Below are positions 33,243 to 44,559 of a stretch of DNA of 64,000 nucleotides, in pieces; within the stretch, counting starts at the first letter, position 1; every line of letters starts with the position of its first letter. The stretch covers positions 2,577,064 through 2,641,063 of the forward strand of contig CM054145.1 of NCBI GenBank assembly GCA_028751875.1. The letters run 5' to 3'. Made by a program: the position numbers and the translations under genes. The notes under the pieces are model-generated. The model saw nothing but the letters and a program-made list of their open reading frames with translations, did no database searches and had not been told where the DNA came from. The DNA comes from Rapana venosa. Its lineage: Eukaryota > Mollusca > Gastropoda > Neogastropoda > Muricidae.

Positions 33243-33638
33243 TCATACCCTCGTACATGGCACAATGTTGCCACAATCAGCAGACAGCTGGATGCTTTGA
33301 CACAAGTTCTGCCAGTAGCTATTGGCGCACTGTCTAGCAATCCGTTGAGCATCAATTTTGGCTTTTCTAAGGGCAGCGAGCGTCTTTGCGCATGGGTCTT
33401 GTTTGTAGTTGAGCAGGGTGGCTCTTTTGGATGAGATGGCTGGCTCGAGTTCAGAAATTCCGGCTTCAAACCAGTCGGGGTTTTTCTGCTCTCTCTTTCC
33501 AAAGGTGTTGACAGCGGACTTGTATGTGGCATCACGGATGTGGTTCCATCTTTCTTCCGCACTGGTGCTTGGGCAGTTGCTGAGGGCCTCCTGGATGGTG
33601 TCGGCAAAACGTTCCCGAAGCTCAGGAAATGAGGTCAT
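33243..33638 (-). pseudogene. LINE family F, linker between endonuclease and RT
   Basis: 131 codons, helical and charged: TSFPELRERFADTIQEAL, SAEERWNHIRDATYKSAV and LAALRKAKIDAQRIARQC. The same frame continues upstream through an in-frame TGA at about 33657-33659 into the endonuclease C-terminus. A frameshift at about 33245 leads to the KSTTGEIITDS stretch before the RT. Confidence 0.75.
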
Positions 33639-33775
33639 GGCTGTATTGATGCGTGGTCACCCTTTCTGCTTGGATCGGTGGATTCGTCTGGGTTGGAGCC
33701 GCACCTTGCTTGCGACCCTAGAGTGGTCGGTGTCGAAGTCAGCGCTGTGGTAGCTGCGAGTACTGAGGACACAGT

Positions 33776-34345
33776 TCAGCAAGGGCCTGCGTGTATGATG
33801 AGATCCAGCTGGTGCCAGTGACGAGATCTGGGATGCCGCCAGGACACTCTGTGGCTGGGTTTTGTGGGGAAGAACGTGTTTGTGATGCAGAGATAATGGA
33901 GAGAGCATAGCTCAAGAAGTCTCTGTCCATTCTCGTTGAGTTTGCCGACACCAAAGTGGCCGATGCATCTGGGCCAGGAATCGTGGTCTGAACCAATCCG
34001 GGCGTTGAAGTCGCCAAGCAGATATAAGTGTTCTGAGGGGGCTAATGTCTTGATGGCGGTCTCAAGCTCCTCGTAGAACACATCCTTCGCCTCTGCTGAA
34101 GAGTATAGCGTGGGGGCATAGGCACTCATGATGTTCACGGGGCCTAAGTTGGTTGTGAGGCGTAGGGAGAGGATGCGAGCTGTGCTGTCTGAGGGTGGTG
34201 AGGACAGTAGAGAGTTTCTCACTGGGAAGCCTACGCCGTGCACACGGTGCTCCTCTGGGCCCTTCCCCTGCCAGAAGAATGTGCAGTCCTTTTCTCTAAG
34301 GCTGCCGTTGGAAGGAAGTCTGGTTTCCTGTAGTGCGGCTGTCAA
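33776..34345 (-). pseudogene. LINE family F APE-type endonuclease frame
   Basis: 189 codons of an apurinic-type endonuclease that nicks target DNA. Visible motifs are LQETRLP with the metal-binding Glu (residues 5-11), IMSAYAPTLYSS, GDFNARIG with Asp and Asn, NENGQRLLELCSL, and a W-R-H-P-R-S-x-x-W-H-Q-L-D block. The last S/D-H motif lies in a shifted frame at about 33710-33750. The N-terminal TWNVRTM block also lies in another frame with a stop near 34393. Confidence 0.8.
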
Positions 34346-34702
34346 TGTTGAGCCTCTTTAGCTCGCGGCTGATGACGGCCGTCTTTCTTGCATCGTCAAC
34401 CTGTTGTCAATCGTTGGAGAGGCCAGGGCGCATGGTCCTGACGTTCCAGGTTGCCAGTCTCAGCGCTGGCGGCTGTGATTTTCTTCTTCTATCATTGCCT
34501 GGTGCAGGATGTACAGTCTGCTCTTCGGTGTTTCCCTGAGCTCCAACACCCATTGAAGCAGCGACTGTGACGGGTCGCACTTACGGGCCCGGGGGCTGCC
34601 CAGCTTGAGGCGGGGGTAGCTGACCGTGGGACCGGGGAAATCCCTCCCATCGGAGACGCCCGTAGCGTCCGAGCTTAGCCAAACCTCTGAACTTTTAACT
34701 CG

Positions 34703-34757
34703 AAAATAGTGCCATTTTAAAAAAGGCTGGCTTAGGCACGACAGAATGATATACAGT
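34703..34757. repeat. Long direct repeat flanking LINE (right, 55 bp)
   Basis: Second copy of the 31210-31262 repeat, starting AAAATAGTGCC and ending GCACGACAGAATGATATACA plus GT. It sits directly before the element's 5' leader in minus-strand terms. Confidence 0.85.
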
Positions 34758-35860
34758 AATTCTGACTTAAAATCAAAAACATAATATGAAGCTGTTTTCT
34801 GATAATTACCCTCTCCTTGTTCCTGCATTTGGCACCCTTCTTAGCAAGCTAAAAAGCACGAAATTTTGGGCACATGGGTATAAAATATTAAATTGAAAAA
34901 TATACTAAAGCCATTTGAAAAGATGCCTGAACTGCTTGATTTTGCTTTTGTCCCACACACACACATGCCACACCACGAACACAGGAGTGCATGCGCACAT
35001 GCTTTCACCAAACTGCATTAGGAACAGCGATAAGGCACAGGGCATGGAACCCACAGCGGAGGGGTGGAGAATTCTTTTGACTGCTTTTTTCTTGCACACT
35101 CCCATTTATGCCAGGGCCATACCTCGCCCAATTTCAACGCGGCACATCAGATACCTTTGCTCCACACTGTCTTAAAATCACTTGAAAGAGAACATCTTTT
35201 CCCTTTACACCAAAAAGCAGTTTTGTAGTTTTTTTTCCTTCAAATAACTGTCTCCTAGACAAGAGGGCACCATTACCTTAAGCCACTATTTCATCTCTGA
35301 GAGATCGAACTCGACACTTACTTCCACGAAAGATTTTGAACATAACTGATTTGTACTCTTAACAGCTGAAAACTGGTGAAGAGTTGGTTCATATTCTTTA
35401 TTTCCTGTCATCCCTAGGGGGGGTGGGGGGAGGGGGGGTATGGAGGAGTTTGACATGATATCAACAAACAAAATCCTGACTGAACGATTTTGTGCTTTCA
35501 TGCATTCTTCAACACACACAGCTAGATACTTCAATACATCATCGTAGTCAGAGAACAAAAAGACATTTTTGTTGACAGGTTTCAATGTCTTTGAACATGT
35601 TAATTCTTATATTTCATATTATATCATCAGAACATTTCTGTTGACATATTCCAATTTCTTAAAACATGTCATTTCTTATAGAATTAATCATGAGAACATT
35701 TCTGTTGACATATTTCAGATTTTTTGAACATGCTATTTTTTACATTATTCATTATCAACAACACTTTGCAGTAAGCAGAGTCTCCAACAGACAGACAAGA
35801 GATTGGTTTTCCTTGTTATTGGACATCTGTTATACATAATTATGTATGTGTCTGCACCAG
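34758..35860. other. No supported gene
   Basis: Contains a minus frame at 35286-35585 with a plausible stretch (CVEECMKAQNRSVRILFVDI), but no splice sites or family support were established. A G-rich run occurs at 35417-35439, and three diverged repeats of AACATTTCTGTTGACATAT-like sequence lie at about 35571-35715. Confidence 0.4.
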
Positions 35861-35861
35861 T

Positions 35862-36390
35862 GAGAGAACTCGAACTCGAACTCGAACGATTTATTCACAA
35901 AAAGGCCATTGGCGCATACATGAAGGGGGTTGCCGAACTGCTTAGTATTGTGGTTAAAAAATAAAATAAAATAAAAAAAAACCCACACACACACACAGAC
36001 ACATGTTACTGTATACAAAAGTCGCTACAAAAAGAACTTTAGGATAACATTATATCTCATTCTGAAAGCTCTACACAAATATAAAGTGGGGCTGCGCACA
36101 ACCCTCAGGGACTTGATGCCAGGAGTAACGGGGTCAAATAAATTAGGCTGTCTACTAATATTTAACAGGATGTAGTTCTCCCTTAACATCCTCAAAAAAC
36201 TGGACAGCAAAACCCAAAATGTACTTCATCCCCCTTTCTGCTTGCTTACATAATGGGCATAGCAGCCCGAGGTCGTCAATATCAATGTTCTCTGTATCTA
36301 AATTTTATGAACATTTATATCTGATACACCAAGTCAAAAACAAAGACATAATTTTTCAAAAAGTATATCCATATCAAATTTTAGATAAGG
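35862..36390 (-). mobile_element. LINE 3' end, family D (first copy)
   Basis: Matches 61320-61812. The minus strand carries, in broken frames, LLCPLCKQ, a V-K-Y-x-x-T-x-x-x-F-x-x-P-like block and a C-terminal AFRMRYNVI stretch. The 3' end is a (TTCGAG)n repeat next to GTGAATAAATCG. It is 5'-truncated before the RT. Confidence 0.75.
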
Positions 36391-36930
36391 TTTGACATCA
36401 TGCAAACTTATAAATTGTTGTACATTTAAATCTTTCACTGTTTGTAAAATGATCACTCCATTGCTGCCATCAGCAGTCAATCAATCTTTGCCTGAAAGCG
36501 TTAATAAACTCTCTACAATTTCCGACTCCTTGATTGAGCCAAACAAATCCAAACCCGAGTTCACACAAACAGGTACGTATTTGTGTTGCCCAGTTGTTTT
36601 TCCCTTTGACATCTAGATCATAAAACATCTTGTAGGATTTAAAAGGTAGCCTGCTCTCATTCATATGCAGAATCTTAATCCAAGCACCAGTGAGAGAGAC
36701 GTGCAGTGAGAGGAGTGGACTGACGGAATGCACAAAGTAAGTTACAAAGTGTTGTTATGCTGGGGCCAAGGTAGTTTGCATCATTGTAAAATGGTGATTG
36801 TGCAAATAACCAAAAGAAGGCATATTGTGTATATATTAGGTGGAGGTGGTGGTGGTATGTGTGTGTAATGGTGGTTCTGGTTTTGTTGGGGTCTTTTTGG
36901 TTAGTAACTTTTTTTTAAAGTTCTGTTTTT
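36391..36930. other. No gene seen
   Basis: Spacer with a GGTGGTGGT run near 36840 and T-rich sequence before the next LINE tail. Confidence 0.4.
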
Positions 36931-36931
36931 A

Positions 36932-37545
36932 TAATAATAATAATAATAATAAATGGAATTCATATAGCGCTATGTCTTGCAATTACAAATCAGAGTGCTT
37001 GCATTCAATCCGCTCCTACGCATGCAACCAACAATCTTTAACAATATTCTAACAAATTCAAATGTATACAAACACACACAGAGGTTATACATTTCAGCAG
37101 GGTGATGGAATTTTGGCTGTAAAAGGCAGGGACAGATATGAGATGAAACAGGAGGGAAAAATCTTAGGTTTGAAATAGGTATGTTTTGAGGCTGTATTTA
37201 AAGCTGTCGTAAGTAGGCTTTTCAAAGGGAGAGAGGGAGGTCATTCCAGATTGATGGACCAGAAATAGAGAGAGAGCGACGGCCAACAGTGGATTGGTTG
37301 AATCTAGGTATTCATAAGCCCAGGGCAGGGTTTTTGATAGGCGTTCAGCAGCTTGGGAAGAGAAAGTTTGAATGTCAATAGCCTTGAGGTTATGACGGGT
37401 GATGCACTTCTTCTTTTTGATAGGTTTTGCAATGTTAAGGAAGAAAAGAATGGCAGAATGATCAGAAAGCAGTTGGTCAGTGACAGAGACAGAGGTGACG
37501 AGATCTTGTGAAACATTGGTGATGAGCCAGTCTAAGATATGTCCT
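36932..37545 (-). mobile_element. L2/CR1-like LINE family C, internally deleted copy
   Basis: From the minus-strand 5' side, 37545-37330 encodes an endonuclease C-terminus: SGHILDWLITNVSQDLV, LLSDHSAILFFLNIAKPIKK and ITRHNLKAIDIQTFS. At about 37325 it joins directly to the RT C-terminal end and 3' untranslated region, finishing in the GCGCTATATGAATTCC-type tail and an ATT/AAT repeat at 36932. The whole RT catalytic core is missing, so this is a deletion derivative. Confidence 0.75.
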
Positions 37546-38069
37546 GATCTTTTTACACAAACTATTCTTGGAAGAACCCCAAAACATGGTTCTAGTGGTG
37601 CAAAACCACTTCTGAAATCCTCATTTCACAAAACTGTCTCTTTCTTTGCTGACTTGGACATGCATCATATAAATCAAAGCAAAGCAAATCAACAAAGCAC
37701 ATTTTCATGTACATGAATCACATCAAAAATAAATTAATTCTGCCTTTAGTAAAGCTAGTCACTCTAAATCATCTTTCAACACTGGTTTTCATCCCAAAGT
37801 AAAAAATAAAACACACATTAATTTTTATATATATATATAAATAAAAGGTTTTTGCCTTTCAGTAAACCTGACCATTCTACTTCCACACTGCTCTTCACAT
37901 CTTGCATCAATGATGAAAAAGAATGTTTTGCCTTTTTAGTAAACCCAATCACTGCTTCTCACATTACAATATAAAGTGAGCATTCTGCCTTTTAATAAAC
38001 CGAGTCACCCAGATTTACAGAGAATCAGTGACAACTTTAACCTGAAAAGAAATGGCATTTAAAAATTAT
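37546..38069. other. No gene; diverged local repeats
   Basis: Three or four loosely repeated phrases of the type TTTGCCTTT-AGTAAACC at about 37740, 37850, 37930 and 37990, plus a short (TA)n at about 37828. Confidence 0.45.
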
Positions 38070-38245
38070 TTTAATTTTATTCTTTTATATCGAGGATAAT
38101 GGAATAAGCACTTATGTGCTTTTTTACATCCAGTCCCCATGTGTATGCGGTTTTGTAAATTTTGTCATCTGTTCCCACCAGCACACAATGGCCTACTCTT
38201 ACGAAAAACGGAACAGGATTTAACATGTGCACAAGATGCATCACA
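38070..38245 (-). mobile_element. tRNA-SINE family 1, 3' part
   Basis: Tail (TTATATCGAGGATAATGGA, AAGCACTTATGTGCTT hairpin) and body up to AACAGGATTTAACATGTGC. Truncated before the tRNA head. Confidence 0.75.
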
Positions 38246-38249
38246 CTAT

Positions 38250-39900
38250 GGTTCACTTTAAAGGCAGAATTCATAACACCTTAAACAAAAGAAAAAAATG
38301 ATTTAGTATGATGACCCAGTGCACACTGCACTCGGCTGCTGCAGGGCTGGTCCACAGTGCAGCTGCACTGATGGGGTACAAAGTGTTAAATAGCAATACT
38401 TCATTATCTCAATAGACAGCAGAACTTCACCTTTTCTGCCAACATGAGTTTGTGGTATGAATCCCGATAGCACATGGTTTCAAAACCACCCTCTAACTTT
38501 CTGCAAACTCTCCCTGCCAATTTAGTTTTCAAAATGCACGGCCCGACATCCTTGCCAGGCAAGTTTCCTGGTGAACTGATGTGCATCTCAGCACAAAAGC
38601 AGCAAACCAAATTTTATAGCAACATCAACACTTGCTCAGGCCCCATTTCCATAAATCTGATGACAACATTTTGAAGGGATTTTGCATCACATTCTATAGA
38701 TGTAAACCCATGCTTCGGGAATTTAAAAGATTTACATTGTGCAAGGAGTGCTTGAGTTCACTTTAGAGTACAAACCTTGTGCAGGCATGCTCATTTCTCA
38801 CAGGCATTTGAATGGGTCAGAGAGTTGTGCTTATTTGATAGATTGATCGACTACATTTGAAATGAATGTAAGAAAAGGGGAGAGACAGACAGGCAAGAGA
38901 GAGATGTACAAATAAAGGTACATATATGTATATATAAATATATGTATAGGTAGATATACATATATATGTATAGATAAATATATATATACACACACACACA
39001 CATTCTTTGTTGTGCGCTCAAAAAGCAACTACTGTTGTCTGTCATACAAGCAAAACTTCATTGCGCTGCCATTAAAACTTCCAGCAAGTAAGGCTTCAAC
39101 ATGGGACAGGAGAATGGACCCAGAAGGTAGAAAATAAGACTGACAGGAAAAAAAGAATAAGGCAGAAACAAAGAGAGGATGGAAAAGGGGAATCCCTAGC
39201 ACAGAATTTCTAGAAGGTGTGGATGCTATTTATACTGACAGGCCTCAATATCCCTAAGGGGGAATATATACATCCAAAATCTTGTGTACATACTCTACAC
39301 TTGTAAACACAGTCATTCAAGAATAGAACTCTGAACAAAGACCTTGGTCAAGTGTTTTATTATCACCCGAGTTTAACACATATACATATCACTTTTCATC
39401 AAGTTTTGACAATGTTTTAAAGTCACTCTCAAGTTTTATTTTCAACTTTTGTTTCATTTCAGCTGCGAGCCGGCTACCCAACCCTAACTCCAGCCTCTCT
39501 TTTTTGGCTGAAGGGGGAGGTAGGCTTTTCCCAATGCTCTGACCAGCAGCGACACAATGACTGACCAACCGACCGACTTCTCATCCCATCATTTGAAATA
39601 TCTCAGACTGCAATGGAGTGTTCATTCCAACATAGTTAAAACACCGAAATGACCAAAAGAAAACCCCTTAATTCCAGCATTATCTTTACAGCCAGAAAAC
39701 ACACACTCTGAATTAAGTGAGTGCAAAACATCAAGGGAAAGGGGTTGTGCAACCTTGATTCTTAATCGCAAAGTCAGTTGGGGATCAAGTGCCAAGGTGT
39801 GTGCTCACCCTAAATCATAATTAGAGCAGACCGGGTTATCTCCCAATTTTGAAAGTTTTGGGGTTTTTTTGGGTTGGGTTTGTTTTTTTTTTGGGGGGGG
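38250..39900. other. No gene; one TA/CA microsatellite
   Basis: No supported coding region. TA/CA repeats lie at about 38920-39002. At 39180-39265 there is a short interspersed motif (GGAATCCCTAGCACAGAATT, TACTGACAGGCC) that recurs at 52400-52490 and 53730-53810. Confidence 0.5.
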
Positions 39901-40835
39901 GATGTGTGCACTTTTTTTTTCATGGTGGATCAACACTCAAAAACCTGGTGATGTAATATTTAGCAATTTAAAAAGAAAACCTGGTTTGGCCAACAAGACT
40001 CCCTGTGGGTGGGGGAGCCACATGAATAATACGTGGTGTTGACCCTCTCCGAGTGCAGGGCAGGGAAAACGGGGGCAAGCTAAGCAGTGCACCAAGATGA
40101 TTCTCTGCTGGACTACTAAGATGAAAAAAGAGAGGTTTGTCATACCACAGAGGTTAGGGGGGTGTAGTCCCCTTTTGGGCCCCTTTGCAAGCAAGGAGGA
40201 CGTGATTAAGCCCCGGGCCAAAGGGGCTCAGCTCTACCTGACTTTTTTAGGGGGAGTTAGGAAAAAAGTACACCCCAAACTTGCTGCAGGGAAATTGGTT
40301 TTCCCAAATTTGCAACCACACAGCAAAGGGGTTTTCATGCAAGGATGACTTTTGCATTTTCGCTGAACAAGATTGGGTGCTGTTTTAAAAGCCTTGTACA
40401 TTTACTGGGAAATTAAAACCCGGTGGGTTTTGTCATCATGGAAGCATTCGTTGCTTTTTTCTGTCATTCAAAAAATTCGTGTGATTTTCCAAAACGCAAA
40501 ATTGGAGGGTTTGGTTTTGGCCTAATTGGCAAAAATTTTCCAACATGAAGTTTTCAATTTTTGTACATACACAGGGATGTTTTAATACAATACAGGAAAA
40601 AGGGGGCAATAAATGATCCATTTTGTGATCCCCAAAGCAACATTAAAAAAAAAAATTACCCACCCTTCATACATTTCCCCTTTCGATTTTAGAACAAGTT
40701 TAACTTGGGGCAGGCGCAAACAAAAACATTTTTTTTTAAAAGATGTGTACTAACAAACGAGGCAACCACTAAAATATTCAAACCCAAGAAAAAAACAAAA
40801 TCACTGGGAAATGGGGTTTTAGAATGGGGAACCCT
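39901..40835. other. Low-quality-looking sequence before second gap
   Basis: Frequent expanded homopolymers (G8, T10, A9) and doubled bases. Only short open frames. The texture matches the error-like parts of copy 2 near the first gap. Confidence 0.5.
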
Positions 40836-40839
40836 CACA

Positions 40840-41000
40840 CCAGACGAAGGTGGGAAAGGGGTTGGCACATCCCCGAAGAGGGGCCCCCGTCAAACACAAG
40901 AACAAAAGCACTGGATCCCCGATGGAAGAAAGAAAGAAAGACCAAAAGCAACGTGGAGGACGACTGTAGAAAGTGAGTGAAGGCCATGCAGCACTCTTGG
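40840..41000 (+). mobile_element. LINE C-terminal fragment cut by gap
   Basis: The plus frame reads KHWIPDGRKKERPKATWRTT then VESE, the basic H-W-x-P-x-G-R-x-x-x-x-R-P-K-x-T-W-R block just before the end of family E-type LINE proteins. The gap removes the rest. Confidence 0.6.
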
Positions 41001-41500
41001 NNNNNNNNNNNNNNNNNNNNNNNNNNNNNNNNNNNNNNNNNNNNNNNNNNNNNNNNNNNNNNNNNNNNNNNNNNNNNNNNNNNNNNNNNNNNNNNNNNNN
41101 NNNNNNNNNNNNNNNNNNNNNNNNNNNNNNNNNNNNNNNNNNNNNNNNNNNNNNNNNNNNNNNNNNNNNNNNNNNNNNNNNNNNNNNNNNNNNNNNNNNN
41201 NNNNNNNNNNNNNNNNNNNNNNNNNNNNNNNNNNNNNNNNNNNNNNNNNNNNNNNNNNNNNNNNNNNNNNNNNNNNNNNNNNNNNNNNNNNNNNNNNNNN
41301 NNNNNNNNNNNNNNNNNNNNNNNNNNNNNNNNNNNNNNNNNNNNNNNNNNNNNNNNNNNNNNNNNNNNNNNNNNNNNNNNNNNNNNNNNNNNNNNNNNNN
41401 NNNNNNNNNNNNNNNNNNNNNNNNNNNNNNNNNNNNNNNNNNNNNNNNNNNNNNNNNNNNNNNNNNNNNNNNNNNNNNNNNNNNNNNNNNNNNNNNNNNN
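41001..41500. other. Assembly gap, exactly 500 N
   Basis: Second fixed-length run of undetermined bases. Confidence 0.99.
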
Positions 41501-41589
41501 CCCAGTTAAACTTTTTCCTAGATAGAGCTAACCATCAAAATCTGTTACCTTGTATGACACCAACTCAACTTTAAATCCTATGTACTTAC

Positions 41590-42400
41590 GTATGCAGGGT
41601 CTTGATCAGAGTTCTCCTGATGACAGCAACGATGCTGAAGTAGAGTTTGACAGACGATGCTGAAGTAGAGTTTGACAGACGATGCTGAAGTAGAGTTTGA
41701 CAGACGATGCTGAAGTAGAGTTTGACAGACGATGCTGAAGCAGAGTTTGACAGACGATGCTGAAGGCGAGTTTGACAGACGATGCTGAAGCAGAGTTTGA
41801 CAGACGATGCTGAAGGAGAGTTTGACAGACGATGCTGAAGTAGGTTTGACAGACGATGCGAAGGCGAGTTTGACAGACGATGCTGAAGTAGAGTTTGACA
41901 GACGATGCTGAAGCAGAGTTTGACAGACGATGCTGAAGTCGAGTTTGACAGACGATGCTGAAGCCGAGTTTGACAGACGATGCTGAAGCAGAGTTTGACA
42001 GACGATGCTGAAGTAGAGTTTGACAGACGATGCTGAAGCAGAGTTTGACAGACGATGCTGAGGTAGAGTTTCATATGCAGGGTTTTCTTGGGGTTCTCCA
42101 GATGACTGCAATGATGCTGAGGTAGAGTTGCATATGCAGGGTTTTCTTTGGGTTCATCCAATGAAAGCAGTGATGCCGAGGTAGACTTTCATATGCAGGG
42201 TTTTCTTCTGAGTTCTGCTGATAACTGATGCTGAGTATGTTGCATATACAGGGTTTTCTTTGGGTTCTTCCGATGACAGCAGTGATGCCAAGGTAGACTT
42301 TCATATGGAGAGTATTCTTGGAGTTCTGATGATGGCACCAATGCCGAGGAGTAGTTTCATGTGCAGAGTTGTGATCAAGTTCTCTTGATAGCAACAATGC
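41590..42400. repeat. Nested minisatellite: 18 x 25 bp inside a ~63-bp repeat
   Basis: 41631-42075 holds 18 tandem units of 25 bp based on GATGCTGAAGTAGAGTTTGA plus CAGAC. Variation is mostly at the base pair after GAAG (TA, CA, GC, TC, CC). To the right, 42060-42400 holds about five or six diverged units of roughly 63 bp containing CATATGCAGGGTTTTCTT and GATGCTGAGGTAGA. The left edge (41595-41640) is another 63-bp unit. The 25-mer is an amplified internal piece of the 63-mer. Minus-strand frames of 177 and 191 codons here are repeat artefacts. Confidence 0.9.
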
Positions 42401-43380
42401 TGTGGTTCAGTCACACAACCAGGTTTGGTTGATTTTTTTTTCCTTTTTTATAGACCAAGTTCCCCAGAGAATGCCAACAATGCTACTGTCCCATTCCACC
42501 AAATGTCGGTATGATCCACATGGTGACTTTATCGCCCCATTGAAAACTCCCATGGAATAAAGACAGGAAGGAGGGATCAGGAAACTTGTATGTGGCCGGG
42601 ATAGCCGAGTGGTTCGGACCGAGTGTAGCTGGTGTCTGTCGAGGATGAGACACTGAGACCTGACAGAGAGAGGCAGGAAACTTAAAACATGTGCGCAGGG
42701 TGGCGGAGTCGCAATCCATGCAAAATGAGTCAATGCCTTTGAAGGTGGCGTTTTCTCAACACCAACATCACTGTCACCATGACTGCTCAACTTTGATCCT
42801 CTGGCTTTTTATCTACTTTTTGGGTTTAAGTCTATTTTTTTATATCTATGTTTTTTTAATATCTATTTTTTAAATATCTATTTTGTTTTAATTCACTATT
42901 CCTAATTTTCTATAAACTGTTTAGATTTAAGTCTACTTTTTAAAATTTTATTTTATTTCACTATTCCTGGTTTTGGTTTGCATCATCTATTTTATTTTAT
43001 TTCTTCTATTTTGTTAATGTCATTTTAAAGACTTTTCCATTCTCTTAATTTTTACATTCTATGCTATTTTGGTTATTCTATCTTTTTAAGTCAGAGGTGT
43101 TGATGCAATCTGAAATGTGGTGCACAGTGATTGAAGGCAACGGACAATAGTCAACGGTCAGCAAATCTAAAACGCAACTTGTGGGGCAACGTTTCATCGG
43201 AACAGACGCAAAGATACAGGGTAACCCGAGTCACTTCCCTTTAAGAGCAATGCAAACACGTCCTCATAGGCTGTTTTTTTCAACATGCCCAAGAGCTGTG
43301 TGAGGCTGCATGGCCGGTGCCTTTGCATCTCTGCCTCTTTATATATTCAACTTTTTGGCCCCTGAAGGGTCAAAAACGCA
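42401..43380. other. No gene seen; T-rich tract
   Basis: 42595-42625 has a weak tRNA-like phrase (GGGATAGCCGAGTGGTTCGG) that may be a SINE head remnant. 42810-43090 is T-rich with repeated TATCTATTTTT-like phrases. Confidence 0.45.
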
Positions 43381-43384
43381 AACG

Positions 43385-43620
43385 CAAACTGAAGAGGTAC
43401 GAACACATCACATGAAAATCTGGACTGGCTGAGCTGTATTACAGGGACCAGTATGAGGAGGGAGACAGAAGAGGCAGACAGAGAAAACAATGGGAAGATA
43501 TCAGAAGAGTGGAAGACTGGCCTTGAGTGGAACGACTTACTACGGAAAGCTGAGAAGCAGAGGAGGCTGGTTGCAAAATCTTCAAGGGTGCCCCAAAGGG
43601 CTACTAGACTTTTGGATAGA
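43385..43620 (+). mobile_element. RTE-like LINE 3' end, degenerate
   Basis: Plus-strand frames give GLAELYYRD, GDRRGRQRKQWEDI, then in shifted frames RKAEKQRRLVAKSSRVPQR-like sequence. These are the R-G-R-Q-R-K-R-W-E-D-N and K-S-S-x-V-P-Q-R blocks that end the RTE copies at 13530 and 21970. Confidence 0.7.
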
Positions 43621-44034
43621 TGAAGGGAAAGGTGATGCGTTTCAAGAATACATGGAGAGTTGAGGTTCCATTTTGCTGCAAAAGTGTCAAACGTTTCGTC
43701 AGTGCTGCAGTTTGGTCTTTGAAGACCTGGAAACCTGCAGCTGTCTTCATCAGTCACGATGACTGGCACTGGGACAGTGTAACATCCCCATTCTCAAGGC
43801 CACAGCACATGCCGGCCTGTGCTTCGGATCGCAAGCGCTAAGCCATTCAGGGCTTTGCTACCGCGTTTCCTTTGTCCCCCTCCATTCCCTACCCTCTACC
43901 CAGGGGCCTAACAGAGCAATACAGCCACATGTGGATACATACTTTGGTTCAGAGGTCTGGTACCCTAGCAGTGGCATCCACCTGGAGTCCTTGACAAGTT
44001 CTATTAAGGCTGCTGGGAATTTTTTTGAAGACTG
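43621..44034. other. No gene seen
   Basis: Unassigned sequence without a supported frame. Confidence 0.4.
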
Positions 44035-44110
44035 TTTTTTTTGTTTTTTTACCCTTCCGTTCCTGAACTAGAGCTCTGAGATTCACCTTTGGCAAGTTTG
44101 GCAAATGCGA
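44035..44110 (-). mobile_element. SINE family 2 tail fragment
   Basis: CGTTCCTGAACTAGAGCTCT followed by GAGATTCACCTTTGGCAAG corresponds to the family 2 3' tail seen at 54840 and 63105. Confidence 0.55.
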
Positions 44111-44559
44111 CTGCTTCCCTGCCCCTTCCCTTCTCCAACCACCGTTTAGGTAGCCACATTCTGGCTTCAGGGATGAAGATGATGGCTGGTTCCTGGCATG
44201 CGATGATCGTGGAAGAAAGGAGATGGTTTCAGTTTCTACAAGCCCTCAAGTGACTAAAGAGGCCGATGCATGAGGAGCACGCTGTGCTGTATCCTGGGTG
44301 GATGAAGGAAGGAACTGGAACTTGTTGGTTGGTCCTTTGGTCCCTGTTTCCACTTCTTATGCTTCTCTTTCTGCTGCTTACACTGGGCATTTTTCTGAAA
44401 TAAACAAAAGAAAAGACAAAACCGTGCATTAGGCATGTAACACTCTCAGATAGGAAGGCGGGAAGAGGAGACAAAGTATATGCAAATATGTCCCTGTTTC
44501 TGAGAGAGTGAGTGTGTCACTGTGTGTGTGTGTGTATATGTGTGTGTGCGTTTTTAAAA

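Larger units (their letters stand above)
31263..34702 (-). mobile_element. Complete 3.44 kb endonuclease-RT LINE with long target-site duplication (family F)
   Basis: Read on the minus strand from 34702: about 240 bases of GC-rich leader, then ALRLATWNVRTMRPG (endonuclease start), LQETRLPSNGSLREKDC, LYLLGDFNARIGSDHDSW, DTDHSRVASKVRL (His motif), a helical linker, SGKAPGNNGIPPEIIK, NNYRGISLLSIVGKTFA, and the 457-codon RT frame. The 3' end is TGTCTGTCTCGGGAGACA-like, with no poly-A. Stops at about 34393 and 33657 and several frameshifts break the single expected ORF, so this copy is not autonomous. The 53-55 bp flanking repeats define both ends. Confidence 0.85.

Noticed and set aside
35286..35585. 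Possible exon with a plausible protein stretch (CVEECMKAQNRSVRILFVDI)
   Set aside because: No splice sites could be placed and the rest of the frame is low-complexity Pro/Gly. A degraded LINE motif A is equally likely.
41578..42161. Minus-strand frames of 177 and 191 codons with 25-residue repeats
   Set aside because: They are produced by a 25-bp tandem repeat whose length is not a multiple of three, giving the same peptide in every frame. No start context or non-repeat domain.
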